A stretch of DNA of 64,000 nt. Origin: Mucidula mucida (Eukaryota > Basidiomycota > Agaricomycetes > Agaricales > Physalacriaceae). The position numbers were made by a program, and so were the translations under genes. The DNA lies in assembly GCA_015501055.1 (NCBI GenBank), contig JADNYV010000021.1, positions 186,001-250,000 of the forward strand, given 5' to 3'. Positions within the stretch are counted from its first letter, which is position 1. The number at the start of each line of letters is the position of its first letter. Of the stretch, positions 22,344-33,895 are shown piece by piece. The notes under the pieces are model-generated. The model did no database searches. It had not been told where the DNA came from and worked only from the letters and a program-made list of their open reading frames with translations.

Positions 22344-22463
22344 GACGAAATCATTGGTGACGATGAGACCAGGGGTCACGAAAGAAATGGTCGTTTCGCT
22401 ACTGTAGAAGACGCAAAGAGAGAGAAAGGAGATGGCTGGAGTGGATACCGGTACCGACTATAA
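22344..22463 (+). pseudogene. Displaced 3' end of the MFS transporter gene
   Basis: If the element and one AAAGG copy are removed, the frame continues from RGER into DEIIGDDETRGHERNG and on to DGWSGYRYRL, stopping at TAA 22461-22463. These 39 charged, hydrophilic residues are the original cytoplasmic tail. Here they are separated from their gene by 5 kb. Confidence 0.85.
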
Positions 22464-22679
22464 TGAATATTATACTCTTGTAACTAAGTTTACTTCACTA
22501 CATAACGTGCATGCCATCGAAATGGTTCGTGTGTTGGTGTGTGAATCTCCTTTTTCAGTCGTGTACATTACTTGCATTAACCATCGATTTACAATTTACT
22601 GCGACAAACTGCGATTTCTAACTACATGGGGAATACGGTAACCTAAGAGTAATCGGCTTTCATCAGAGTGACTGCTGTA

Positions 22680-25600
22680 TTATACAGCAGCACCAGCATC
22701 CCAGTCAACCCTTGATATTGAACCATCCGCTCGACAAACAGGGCAACTAACCTCAACAGAGTCTCCATTCACACTCTCCTCCAAGCCCTTCAACGCTACT
22801 CTCTGGGAAGTAACCAGACATGACGGATGAAAGGTATGCGAGCACACATTGCCTCCATCTACGCCCCGTATGATATGTATCTGCGACTCATTCACCACAG
22901 CGTCTGGTTCCTCGTCCGACGGTCCAACGCCACAGCTCATGTCATGACAACGCAGATTAGCCTCCCTTTCTTTCCTCTCGACACGCTGACGAAGCGTCGG
23001 CCCAGGTGCTGCAGGGAGAGACCACCTTTTCCTCTCGCGGGGAGGGCGACGAGGATTGAATGGTCGTGTAGTGCGTGGATCTAGGAAAGGCATGGCACCC
23101 ATATCGCCGGGAAGACCAGCGCCAGATAAGAATTGTGCAAAATGGGGTAGTTGCGGGTTCGCATCTGGCTGCGACACACCCGGAGCAGCATTGCTCTGCT
23201 GAGGGGGCGGAGGATGACCTACGTGAATCGGGGGAATTTGAAAATGTGGAGGGTGTCCGAGTCCAAACGCATGAGTGTGATGGATGTGAGGATTTGGCTG
23301 AGCTTGTTGTTCCTGTTGTGGTGGGGGGCTGACCGAGGTCGTGGCGGTGGCGCAGGCTGAGGCTGGAAGTGTTGCGGCTGTGGTTGAGGTTGAGGAGCCT
23401 GGCCAGGCGGAAATTGGGTGCCCAGCCGGTTGGTCAAATTTGACAAGAGCTCCTCCATTGTGCGACCAGTAGCGAAGGGGGCGCCGCCAGCGCCAAAGAT
23501 ATTCGCGCCTGCACCAGGACCAGGTTGGCCCGCGGCACCATTGGGAGCATCTGGTGCGACACCTCCTTGAAAGAAATCAAATACATCCACTTCCATGTCA
23601 GGTCCAAAAGTTGGAGGCGGGCCTGTACCAATAAACATATCAAACCCAAGCGTGACAAAGGTGTTATCCCCATCACTCTCAATATGAGGATTTGGATGTC
23701 CGTGTGGCTGTGGGAGAGGGGGCTGATCAGAGGCGGGAGGCTCAGATGCCATTGGAAGATCAATTGGCTCAAGCCCAGGAAGTTCGTCATCATCATCGGG
23801 AGTTTCTGTGATGCATCGTCAAAATATCGTTCGGTGGCAAATGAAACGACTCACGAGTAGTTGGAATTTGTGTTGAAGGCGTGGTTTGAACAGGAGGAGC
23901 ATTTGAGGAGGCTGGTTGAGTTGAAGGAGGGGCGGGCGTTGCATCTAACAGTGAATTAATGTCATCAAACCCAGTCCCAAAAAGTAGATGAACTTACTTT
24001 GAGCTGGCATACCTGCGCCGCTGAACATGCTCAACAGGTCTATGACAATACCTCCGGCGTTGAACTCGAAGTTCTCTGCCTGTGGTTGTTCTCCTGAGAA
24101 ATTTAGATGATATATTAATATGCGACCGTTCCGGATAGAGTCCAGAGACTCACCAGGGATTCCCTGATGTGGGGGAGCTTGAGTAGGCGGAGGGCGGGAC
24201 CGTTGGTCGTATGTGGAGGGGCTGGACCAAAGCCAGGTGGAGGTGGATGCGCGGCTTGTGCGTTCATGGCACGGAAGAATTCACCGAGAAGAGCAGCGCC
24301 GAATGGTGCTCCAAGATTCATTCGGAAGCCTGTAGGAGGCGGCGCTGGATGTTGTGGCGCGGGAATCGCTGTTGGGTCATTGGACGGAGCGGTAGTCGCC
24401 GAGGTGGCATTGGGCGTAGTCGTAGGAGGAACTGCGGGAGGCATTTCGGCAGTCGGCGGGTTTACAGGCGGATCTGTGGGATTAGCAGGCGGAGGAGTGC
24501 GTCTGCGGCGTCGATAGGTAAGATTCTCTGGATCAATGTTGAAACGGCAGGTTGGGCAAGTGGTCTGCCGTGGTCTCGAGAACCAGGGAATGAGACAGGA
24601 CGCGTGGAAACATGGGAACACGGTAATGCCACAATCTTGGGATGGGGCTGTTCCGATGAATTGGGGTCGGGCGAGTCAACACCCGAGGCAGTAGCTGCTG
24701 GGTCCACGGCCATGCTTTGGGAAGAGCTTGAGTCCTGACCGTCTGCAAATTGATTGCCATCTCCATCCAACAGCTTGTCCCAGCAGATGGCGCAACCGCA
24801 ATCGCCTCCAGTCCCAGAAGCATCGGTCCCTGCAATATTGCCTACTCGTTCCAGTCGCCTCACCAGTCCAATGGGCACTTCCTCGAGACCGTCCACGAGC
24901 TGCTTAGCTCGCTCTGGATCTTCCTGTTCTGGGACCAAACCGCCCGCCATTCCCAGCCGAGCAAATAAATCACCGACATCACCATTGAAGTTGAGAGGAA
25001 ATGCGCCAGGAGGAGGGAATGCACCTGCTGCAAGTCCTGTTGGTGGTAACGGGTGAACATGGCCAGTAGGAAGATCGATAGTAAAGCCCAAGAGACGCAT
25101 GAGGTTCTGGGTTCGAGGAGCTTGGGCGTTGTGCGTAGGCTGGGGATTGACATTCGGAGGTGGAGGAGCTTGGGCGGGTGCGGGGTGTGGGGTGGCGTTG
25201 TTATGCGCAAATATACGACGAGGGGTGGACCCGCCGGTGCTCTCAGAACCAGTACGTTGTGACGGGTGACGACGATCACGGTCCTCGTCACCGTCAAGTT
25301 GCCCACGGGAGCGCCTGTTGTTGCGTGAAGGCGAGGAGATGCCAGATGTAACTGAACTCGGGCCAGCCACATCGGCGTTCTGCGAATCCTGCTGGTCGCG
25401 GACGGTCTGCAGCTGCACTTCCAGTTCGTCAGCATCCATCTCGCTGTCCGAAGCTGAGAAGTCATCGTCTGAATCATCTGAATCATCAACGTCGCGAAGC
25501 GCGGGCATCGAGTCGTCACTGTCGTAGTTGCCGCCGTCCACGACCGGGGGCACGTCTACGTCCATTTGGGCATTGTTGAGAGGGATCTGTCCGGTAGTTT

Positions 25601-25745
25601 CCGAGGCCTGCACGGCGTCGTTGAGAATCAGGTCGGGGGCCGCCTCTGCCCCCGCCGTCGAGGGCTCGCCTGGTTGCTGCTGCTGACCAGCAGCTAAAGA
25701 ACGGAAAACGTGGTGGAATGCGCCAGACGTGTTGTTCGCCGACAT
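22680..25745 (-). CDS. Large protein with two RING-H2 domains (probable E3 ubiquitin ligase), three frameshifts
   Basis: ATG at 25745. A disordered acidic N-terminus (SDDSDDDFSASDSEMDADEL) leads to RING 1 at about 24460-24800: CGCAICWDKLLDGDG, an insertion of about 50 Ser/Pro-rich residues, then LPCSHVFHASCLIPWF and CPTCRFNID. A long Pro/Ala/Thr/Gln linker crosses introns at about 24120-24160, 23950-23998 and 23812-23855. RING 2 sits at the C-terminus (RCHDMSCGVG, VCSHTFHPSCL, CPVCRADG). Frame slips occur at 24606-24610 (AAA on + strand, inside RING 1), near 24194-24206, and in GGGGGG at 23323-23328; each is repaired by a single missing base. I treat 22680-25745 as one gene because the linker frame runs directly into RING 2, but two genes cannot be excluded. 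Substrates unknown. Confidence 0.7.
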
Positions 25746-26630
25746 GAACGTTAAGAGTCAAGGTCTTGTCGGCGTCGTGGCAGAAGGGAAGGCCTTAGAT
25801 AGCTAAGCCCGTGGCATCGTCCCATTTCGGCCAATATTCTGACCTGACTAAGCATTTCTACGCGATTCGAGAATCGCAGCGATCACCAAGAGCATTCGAG
25901 TTTGCATTCTACCTATCATTTTCAGTGTTCTACGTTAGTAGATGTCTTGGACTCTACGTGGATTACCACTGAAACGCACTCTCAACTCACAATTTTGGCT
26001 AGTTATACCCAATAGCTTCAGATAAACTTCCAGGTGCCACGCATTAAAATGGGTAGGCCATTCGACATGAGGTCAGTTATTATGCCATCACCGACAAGGA
26101 ATGTACCGGGGCCTAGAACGCGAAATAGCCTTCATCACTCGACGTTACCGTACCCACCATTAGACTTGCAGTAGTCGTGTGATGAAGACGGTGATATAAT
26201 TGAATGAACAAGACAAAGTAAATGAACCCTTGGCCCCAAGAGTACTGATACCAAGAATAATCTTGAGACAAGACGAGATACGAAGCAGCGCTAGCAATCG
26301 AAATAGCAGATCAAGAGGTAAACAGCTTCGAATGCAGAGACAGATTGACATAAGCACACTTGGCAGAGCAGTCGAGACAGTAAAATGGGTAGAATATCTC
26401 CAAGCTAAGCCTCAAGAAAGTCTGGACAGCAGCAAGTCTTGGATAACCACAAGCCGTCACAGAAGCACGTGAACTGCGCGCGCCTGTGACGCGACGTGAT
26501 TCGCGTGACGTTGACTATTCTTTTCAACGACTCCGCATCGCTCGACGGCGGCGACAGCGCTGAGGAGCGGGAACACAGAGTAGGAAACACAACTTTGTGG
26601 CAAATTTCTCTTTGACATTTTATGTAGAAA
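25746..26630. promoter_or_regulatory. Divergent promoter region
   Basis: About 885 bp between the head-to-head RING gene (-) and the pericentrin-like gene (+). It must carry both promoters; no individual site can be assigned with confidence. Short frames at 26200-26470 look random. Confidence 0.5.
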
Positions 26631-29600
26631 ATGGCGGCCCTAATAACGGAAACGCCTTCCCGAATTTGGCGCAGAATAGAGGCTGTCGAGGACAGAGACA
26701 TGCCGTCTTTGCCATCGCTTTCCGGATTTGAAGAGGACGAGCCTTCACTTGATCTTGACTCTGGCAGCGAGCACGATGGCGGGACGGACAGCGATCTACC
26801 GACACATTCCACTCCCGCATTATCTCATCGTTCATCCACTGGCTCACAAAATCCCTCAAGCACCTCCAGCACCCAGAGATTCGCTAATTCATTTGCCCGC
26901 TCAAGAGCTTCGCAGTCTGGGTCCAGAGCCACCGCGTCAAAGAACCGTTCCTACAGTTTCGATGTCAGTGCAATTCCATCACTTCCAGATGTACACGGGG
27001 AACGCGGCACCTATCATTTTTCTGAAGAAGAGGACACTGATGATAGCAAGGACAGCGTTCCAGATGCGTACCTCCCTCCAGAGCACCCCGAAGACGACGA
27101 AGAGGAAGACGACATGTCTCTTTCTGACGCTCTCCAGTCAGTTAGTCGCTCCAACTCTCCATATCCCGACGAATACGAGCCTACTCCAAAGAAGCACTTT
27201 GACATGGTCGTGCCCCTTCGCTCAGAGCCCAAGGTATGTTTGACATTTCATCACTCAAGCAATCTTTCATTGTTGTTCAGCCCTCCCCGCTCGATGCGTA
27301 TCGTAATATCTCGATGCGTCGCCCGCTTTCGAGAACACGCACTCCTTCTTTATCACGTACGGCCATTTCACCTGCTTCATCCCCGGCGAACTCTACTCCT
27401 CATAGCACTCGTTCCTTGCTACCCAATCGGTCCCCGGCGGAGTCGCCTTCTCGAGGCTCCCCAATGAGATCGTTACATTTTCATGAAGAATCCCCTCTCC
27501 CCGGCGCTTCTGTTCCCCTTCCACGATCTGCTAGCAACTCCCCCGCTGTCCGTCCAGATCGCTCTGATAGTCTAAGTGTAGACTTTTCTGACCGCGAACA
27601 AAGCGTTCACTCGGATACTCAATCTATGGACATAACAGACGCTCAAATTTCACCTATAAGGAACGTAGAGGAAGAAGGCCAAAAGTCCGAACAGTCTCAA
27701 TCTCGCGAGACGATAGAAGATGACAATGTACGAGAGCCGACGTTTTCCTCAGAAGGAGACAATACTCCGTATCCTACGCGCTATGCGTCTCAATCACCCC
27801 CAGCGGCAGAACCCAGTACACATTCAGCCTCGTCGCCCTCCTTTGCATTCACACCAACCCCAGCCTTTCCTCGTCCACGGGCTCGGTTTAACCTTCCTCC
27901 TCCTCCTGACGACCTTCTCGCTACACCAGCTCAACGGTCGGACGAAGCCCAGGTAGAGATCGAGCCTTTGACGCCTCACACTCGTCGCAAATCATTCTTG
28001 CTCTCCATCGTCAATTCCACGACGCGACCGCGCATGAAAATGCCCACCCCCCATCCTCGTCATCGTATAGATCTGAACACTCCTGCAATTGATTCTACTC
28101 CAGGGCCCTCTTCCAGTGCAGCGACGCCTGCCTTGAATTTACAAAGCGCATTTGGTGCCACGCCTTCTGCGCGCCCACGGTTCGGTCGACCTTCACATCC
28201 GTTAGCGAAAGGCTTCACTGCCTCAGACTCTGATTCAGACAGCACGTCTCCATCGGCTCCTACTACCAAGCCCATTCTGCGACGCGCTTCGCTGGGAGTT
28301 AGCCCTGTAGCGTATGACGGGGCGGTGGATCGCGCTTCATTCATCTCCACTGCGTCTTCTCACGATTTGACGACCAATATCAGAGCGAATACGTCTTTTG
28401 ACCCGGCTATGGGCTTTGGTGTTGGAGCGCAGGCGACTGGACGATTCAATGCTAGTAAACTGAACACCTATCTCCATGGCTTGAATCGGCGTCTGCAGGA
28501 AGAAAATGAGATTCTCATCGAGAGACTCAGGCAGTTGGAGGAAGAGAGAAACGGAGGAGACTTAGCACCCGACGCAAATGTCAGCACTACCAGTAGTAAC
28601 CGCCGTCTGAGCAGCAACTATAGTCGACGCTTGAGCGCAGGTCCGACAACACTGGGCGATGTTCAAGAGGATATTGGCGAGGGATGGATGGAGGAGAAAG
28701 CTGAACTGGAAGAAATGGTGGAAGTCTACAAAGACGAGATTGAAAAGAATGTGGTCGAACGCGAAGAACTCGAGAAAGCCCTCGAATCGGAGCAGAAAGA
28801 CCGGGCGCGCGATCAGGAGCGCTGGAAGGAGCGCATGGCGGAAGTCGAGCAAGGCGTCGAAGGCATCATTGGCGAGCTGGAACAGAAGCTACAGGATGCT
28901 GAGACTCGTGCTAAACAGTCGCAAGATGGTGGTCTTCACCGGGAGAAGGAGTTGGAGCTTCAGCTTGAAACTTTCCGTGCCGAGAAGGACCTTGCAATCG
29001 ACAGGGCGGAAAAGGCTGAGAAGGCACTCTCGAGTGGTTTGGACCTGGGCAGCGATTTGAAGGAGGCCAACCAGCGTATCAGCAACCTCATGAGCGACAT
29101 TAGGAATTCGAAAGCCCAACTGCGGGAAATGGAGGAAGACACCGCTCGCGCGGACGAGCGCATTGAGGAGCTGGAGAAAGACCTGCACGAGGAAAAGGGC
29201 TTGGTGAAGGAACTGGAAAGGGAGCTCAACAACAAGATGGACGAGCTGGATTCCGAAAGCGAGAAGCTTCGTCAGGCTCGAGGAGAGCTCCAGAATGCTG
29301 CCGATGAAGTCGAGGGAACTAAAGCGTACGTCTCCGAACTCGAAGCTTCAAATGCAAAGGCCGCAGAACGCGTTGAGGCTCTCGAGCATGAACTCGACAC
29401 CGCAAAGAGCGAGCTCCGTCAGATGCAGGCAGAGGTTGATGACGCCGAACAGCGGATTGCGGCTCTGGAAGTAGAAGTGGATCAATCTGCTGAACTGGCT
29501 CGTCAGATGGAGGATGCGCTTGAAGCTGCGGAGCAGAGGATGACCGCGGACGCTGAGCAATTGTCGAAGTTGAAAGCCCAGATTGCGACTTTGGAACGTG

Positions 29601-32226
29601 AGCGTGACCGCGCCCGGGAGGCTAGTCGACGCGTCTCCAACAGTATAGCAGCCCCGTCGATACTGCTGAGCTCGAGGCGCTGGAAGAGGAGTTGGACGAG
29701 GCGCATCGTGAGATTGCGCGCCTCAATACTGTAATCAATCTTCACCTGTGAGGAAGACGATGGACAAAGCGAAGGATATGCGGATTGAGATGTTGGAGAA
29801 GGAGAATGAGGCGCTTGCGGAGCGTGTCAAGACTTGGAAGTATAACACTTCGGAGTTTGCGACACCTAGCAAGCTTGCTAATATGAGCGGGATGTCCCTG
29901 CTCGTCACCAGGCGTTATCGTTCAATGTGAGGACACCTAGAACACCTGGTGGTCCGCTGAAAGATGTAAGCCTGCTCGCAATCTTAGAGTTCTACAGTTG
30001 ATCGATATGTTTTCTCATAGTTGACATGGCTTCACAACGCGACCACAGATAGCGAATTCTCTCCTCTCATTGTAGAAATATCTCGCTTGCACCACGAACT
30101 TGATCGTGCGAATGAGAGCGTTGATGACAAGCTTGACAAACTCGAGGACGCAGGCTTGGGTGTCGTTTCTTTGACAAGCAGGTTGGAAGACGCACGAGCT
30201 AAAATTGTCACGCTGGAGGATGAGATTGCACGTTTGTCCCGTAAAGATGATCGTCGTACTCGCAGAATGGAGAAACTGAGGTGTCAAAAGTGCTTGACCA
30301 AAGTCCGCGTGTCGGACGCTGATGAAAGGCGAGTTCTCTTTTATTTCTTGTTTTCAGTGTCTCTGATGCGCTTCGTATCTAGCTCATTGGATATTTCACG
30401 ATCGACGATGGCGACTGAGCCTCCAACGCCACCTACCAGGACGAGCGAAGCGTTACGAGTCAACCTGCGTTCTGTAAATTCTCAGCTTGCCTCTATGAAA
30501 AAAGACTGGGAGAAGGAACGACAGCAGCTTGTCAGCGAGAAGGCGGTTCTTCAGGATGTCGCCAACCGCTTGAATGACAAGATTCGTAACGCAACGGAGG
30601 AGGCTGCGAAGGCGTCACAAGCGGAGAAGAATGGACAAGCTCTCCGTGGTGATATTCAATCCGTGAGTGTACCTCGGTTTATTCTTTGCAGATAGCCAAC
30701 GGTGATTTGTAGGATCTGGATAAGGCCAAACGCAACATTGCGGACTTGGAAGAAGCGTTGAAGACTGAGCGCGCGCAACTTCGAGCATTCACAGTAGAGC
30801 AGACACGAGTCTCGCAGGAGCGGGAGAATGTCCTGGCTCAACTCCGAAGAACAGAATCGGTCAGTTACGCATACTAGAAGAAACATAAATGTGCTGACCT
30901 GCTTCATTTATAGGACATGGATGATGTTAAGCAGCAATTGCAGCGGTTCAAGAAAGAGAATCACGATATGGAGAAGGAGCTGCGTGGTAAGCTTTTGGGT
31001 CACCACGTCGTGTCCATACTAACGATCTTCAAGAAAATGCTACCGTCGAACAGAAAGCAAGGCTGCTGGAAACTCGTGTAGCAGAAAACGCCGAAACCAT
31101 CGAACGCCTTCGTCAAGAACGGTCTTTGCTTGCAAGCGACCACAAGGAGCTCCAAAAGAAATTCGCCGAAGCTTCGGAGGTATGTTCTCTTTCTCTACTT
31201 TGCTATGAAATCCGAACGCATTTCCTTAGCACGTCAATCGCCTCCGAGACGAGCATGCTTCGTCTCAAACGCTGCACGACAACAGGCGTCATCAGCTCGA
31301 TCTGCACATGGCTGAGATTGACGAGCTGCGGCGCGCGCTGTCTGATCAGGCTGAGGAACTACACCGCACGGAAATTGAAAAGAAACGCATTTCAGCTGAG
31401 CGCAGTGAAGTCTCGCGCACCGTCGCAAGCCTGGAGGCGGACCTTCGGAGAGTGAGGAAGGACGCTGAGGCCTTTGGTCGGGATCTCAAGATGCTCAGGT
31501 CGGAGAAGGAGAAGGCCGAAGCCAAGCAGAAGGACGATCTAGCGAAAGCCCAGAGAGCGAAGAAGCAGTCGGAGGCACAGATACGCTTGCTTGCCGAGCA
31601 GATCGAGGTGCACAAGATGAAGGCTGTCAAGTTCAAGGATCAGTTTGAGAAACATGTCTGTGTGGCGTACGTTGATCTTTCGGAGGGATATCATTGTTTG
31701 ACTCACATTGTTTGATAGGGACGAGGGACAGTTGACAGCCATCAAGCTTCAGCATAACAAGGAGTGCAAAGGGCTGATTGTTCAGATCCGATACTTGAAA
31801 GCCAAGTTTGTTCGGGAGTCTACGCTCCGCTTTGACCTGGTTTACCAGAAGCAGTATCTCATGGTTCTGCTGGGTCATTTAGAGAGGAGGTAAATGTTTT
31901 CCCTATTTGAAGCATGGAGATTGTTGATCATGTTCTCTCCCTAGCGAACAAACGATATTCGCAGCAATTTCGAAGATTGGCTTCCCGGTCAAACTTCCAT
32001 CTCCAGCGCCTGCACGACCGCGTCGCAAGTTCAAAAGTGTGGCGATGATGCTCATATTCATGTCGAGAATAAGGTGAACAACTTGGCTCGTTCCTCTCCT
32101 TTCATCGTGCTCATGCTCTTGGGTAGGCGCTGTAGCGAGGAATGGCAGAAACAGTGTGGCTCGAAGGAGGCGGTTGCAGCGGCGCTCCAGGATGTTCGCA
32201 AACGACGATCAGCACGTCCGTCATAG
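26631..32226 (+). CDS. pcp1: Pericentrin-like spindle-pole-body coiled-coil protein (PACT domain), three frameshifts
   Basis: Long coiled-coil scaffold of about 1,650 residues. ATG at 26631 (AAAATGGCG). Exon 1 (26631-27233) is Ser/acid-rich and begins with TPSRIWRRIEAVEDRDMPSL. Exon 2 from 27281 continues a disordered region. A leucine-rich GRFNASKLNTYLHGLNRRLQ segment near residue 588 may act as a gamma-tubulin-complex attachment motif. Hundreds of heptad residues follow, interrupted by TPPTPPTRTSEALRVNLRS. The C-terminus has the PACT signature: IRYLKAKFVRESTLRFDLVY and QKQYLMVLLGHLE, then a basic tail ending at TAG 32224-32226. PACT targets pericentrin, S. pombe Pcp1 and A. nidulans PcpA to the spindle pole. 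Single bases seem missing at 29643, 29740-29742 and 29896-29898. One intron (30329-30382) has a GC donor. Naming rests mainly on PACT plus architecture. Confidence 0.82.
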
Positions 32227-32694
32227 AATCTACTTTCATTTCAGCGTGTACATACGTTCCTACTAATACCTACTTGTACCGAATCATTGTATGTATACTG
32301 GTTGTAACTTAATTTCTCTTCCTCATCTTCTCATGTCTGCTTCTCAAACAATGTAGGAAGGTGAGGAGCTGAAGACATTCCCTGCTTCAAATCATCGGAG
32401 GCGGAGTCTGATAGAATGGGGACGAGCAGCGGCTTCAGCTCATGGGAACGTTTTACATTGACGCTCCATTCTTCCTCAGACGCGACCGCGGCGGAATACG
32501 GTCGTATGTTTGTCGGTTCAAACGTGTCGTACAAGTACTGTCACATTCAACTGATAGAGGCCTGAGTTCCGTCGCTGCAACATTGAACGTCGCTTGGTGT
32601 GAATAGGGTTTTGAAGATGACCCAGGAGTGTTGTTGCAGTATAATCTTTTATATAGTATCAAATTCAAACACGATGTCAATCCTACACGGTAGA
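32227..32694. other. Convergent intergenic region
   Basis: 468 bp between two 3' ends (pericentrin-like gene + and cardiolipin synthase -). Expected to hold both polyadenylation regions; nothing else seen. Confidence 0.4.
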
Positions 32695-33720
32695 TCAAGG
32701 CTTCGGGCGTTTGCCGCCAATTACTCGGACAGCGCTTGACGAGAAAACATAAGAAAGACCGCTGCCTATTGTTGTAGCACCGACGATCCATCTGCTTGTT
32801 GTCAACGAGAGTCTGCGTTTTACTGATTAAAACGCACTGTAGTCCAATCAAGGAAGAGTTGACATCGAATAAGGCAGAGCTGGCTGGTAAAAGCTGAGCA
32901 AAGGTGGTTGCGCCCATTAATAGGAGTTGTAAGGCGGTATTAACCTACAAGACTTCAATACGCGTTTGAACATGAAATGAGCGGCCTACTTTGCTAATTT
33001 CTGTAGGCCTAACTTCAACAGAAGGTATGCCAAAGTCCCAATATCGTGCAAATGTTTTCTGGATGATCGTAAGTTTAATATTTCGTTGGTATCGCGTGCC
33101 TTACTGGTTCAGGTAATGACTTGTATCGAATGACAAAAGCAGAAAGGGTGAGCAAAACGTCGCGGCCAATAATGATCACAGCGAGCGGTACTACCAGAGT
33201 GTTAGCTTTTCCAACAACAATCACGTCAATAAACAAACCTGGAATGTAACCCCCCATCGACAAAGTCACCGTCAACGTTGTCATCAACATCTTGTCCGCC
33301 GCCGGGTCCAGTATAGTGCCCAACACGGACCGCATCTTGAATCTCCTCGCCAGATATCCATCTGCCTTTCAGTGCCTAGTTCAAATAATGTTCCGGACAG
33401 TAAAAAGGCGGAAAGCAGACCAGATCGGTGAGACCGGCGTACACGAGCAAAGACGTCGCGAGCTCGAAATTACCGCGCAGTATCGACCAGCCCAGCACGG
33501 GGCATGCTAGGATCCGCGAAACGGTGAGGGCGTTGGGGAGCGTGTATATGTTTTCCCGTATGGTGTCGGGGATTTTAAGACGCGTTTTGGGTCGTTGTTC
33601 GGAGTGTAGGGAAGATGTAGAGGACAGGCAACGATGAAAGCGAAATAAAGGCCTTTGACATCGTCGAAAAGAGTGGATTCGAGCGTCGAGCAGTCCGCGT
33701 CGAAGGGAAATACTTGCCAT
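32695..33720 (-). CDS. CRD1: Cardiolipin synthase (CDP-alcohol phosphatidyltransferase)
   Basis: Mitochondrial inner-membrane enzyme that makes cardiolipin from CDP-diacylglycerol and phosphatidylglycerol. I choose ATG 33720 (MASISLRRGLLDARIHSFRR), which gives an Arg/Ser-rich mitochondrial presequence; the frame extends further upstream without reason. IYTLPNALTVSRILACPVLG marks TM1. After an intron the full CAP motif follows: ADGYLARRFKMRSVLGTILD PAAD, i.e. D-G-x2-A-R-x8-G-x3-D-x3-D. A last part reads KTFARYWDFGIPSVEVRPTE, NTALQLLLMGATTFAQLLP and, after a small terminal intron, WIVGATTIGSGLSYVF to GGKRPKP and TGA at 32695-32697. About 255 residues in five exons, all joining cleanly. Intact. 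Confidence 0.92.
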
Positions 33721-33895
33721 GACGAAGTTCGGCAAGAAGAGTTTGACCCTGCCTTTCGCACGAGACTTGAACTCGATCAATGTAACGGTCAGCAGCGGCC
33801 CGGTTGAAAGACGCGACACGCGTCGCGCGACGAACACCTTCAGTCTAAAGCCCAAACAATGTCCATGTTACAGTATGAGTACAGGAGTTACATTT

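Noticed and set aside
24606..24610. Programmed ribosomal frameshift in the RING gene
   Set aside because: No slippery heptamer or downstream structure, and similar slips occur in many unrelated genes here; error or mutation is simpler.
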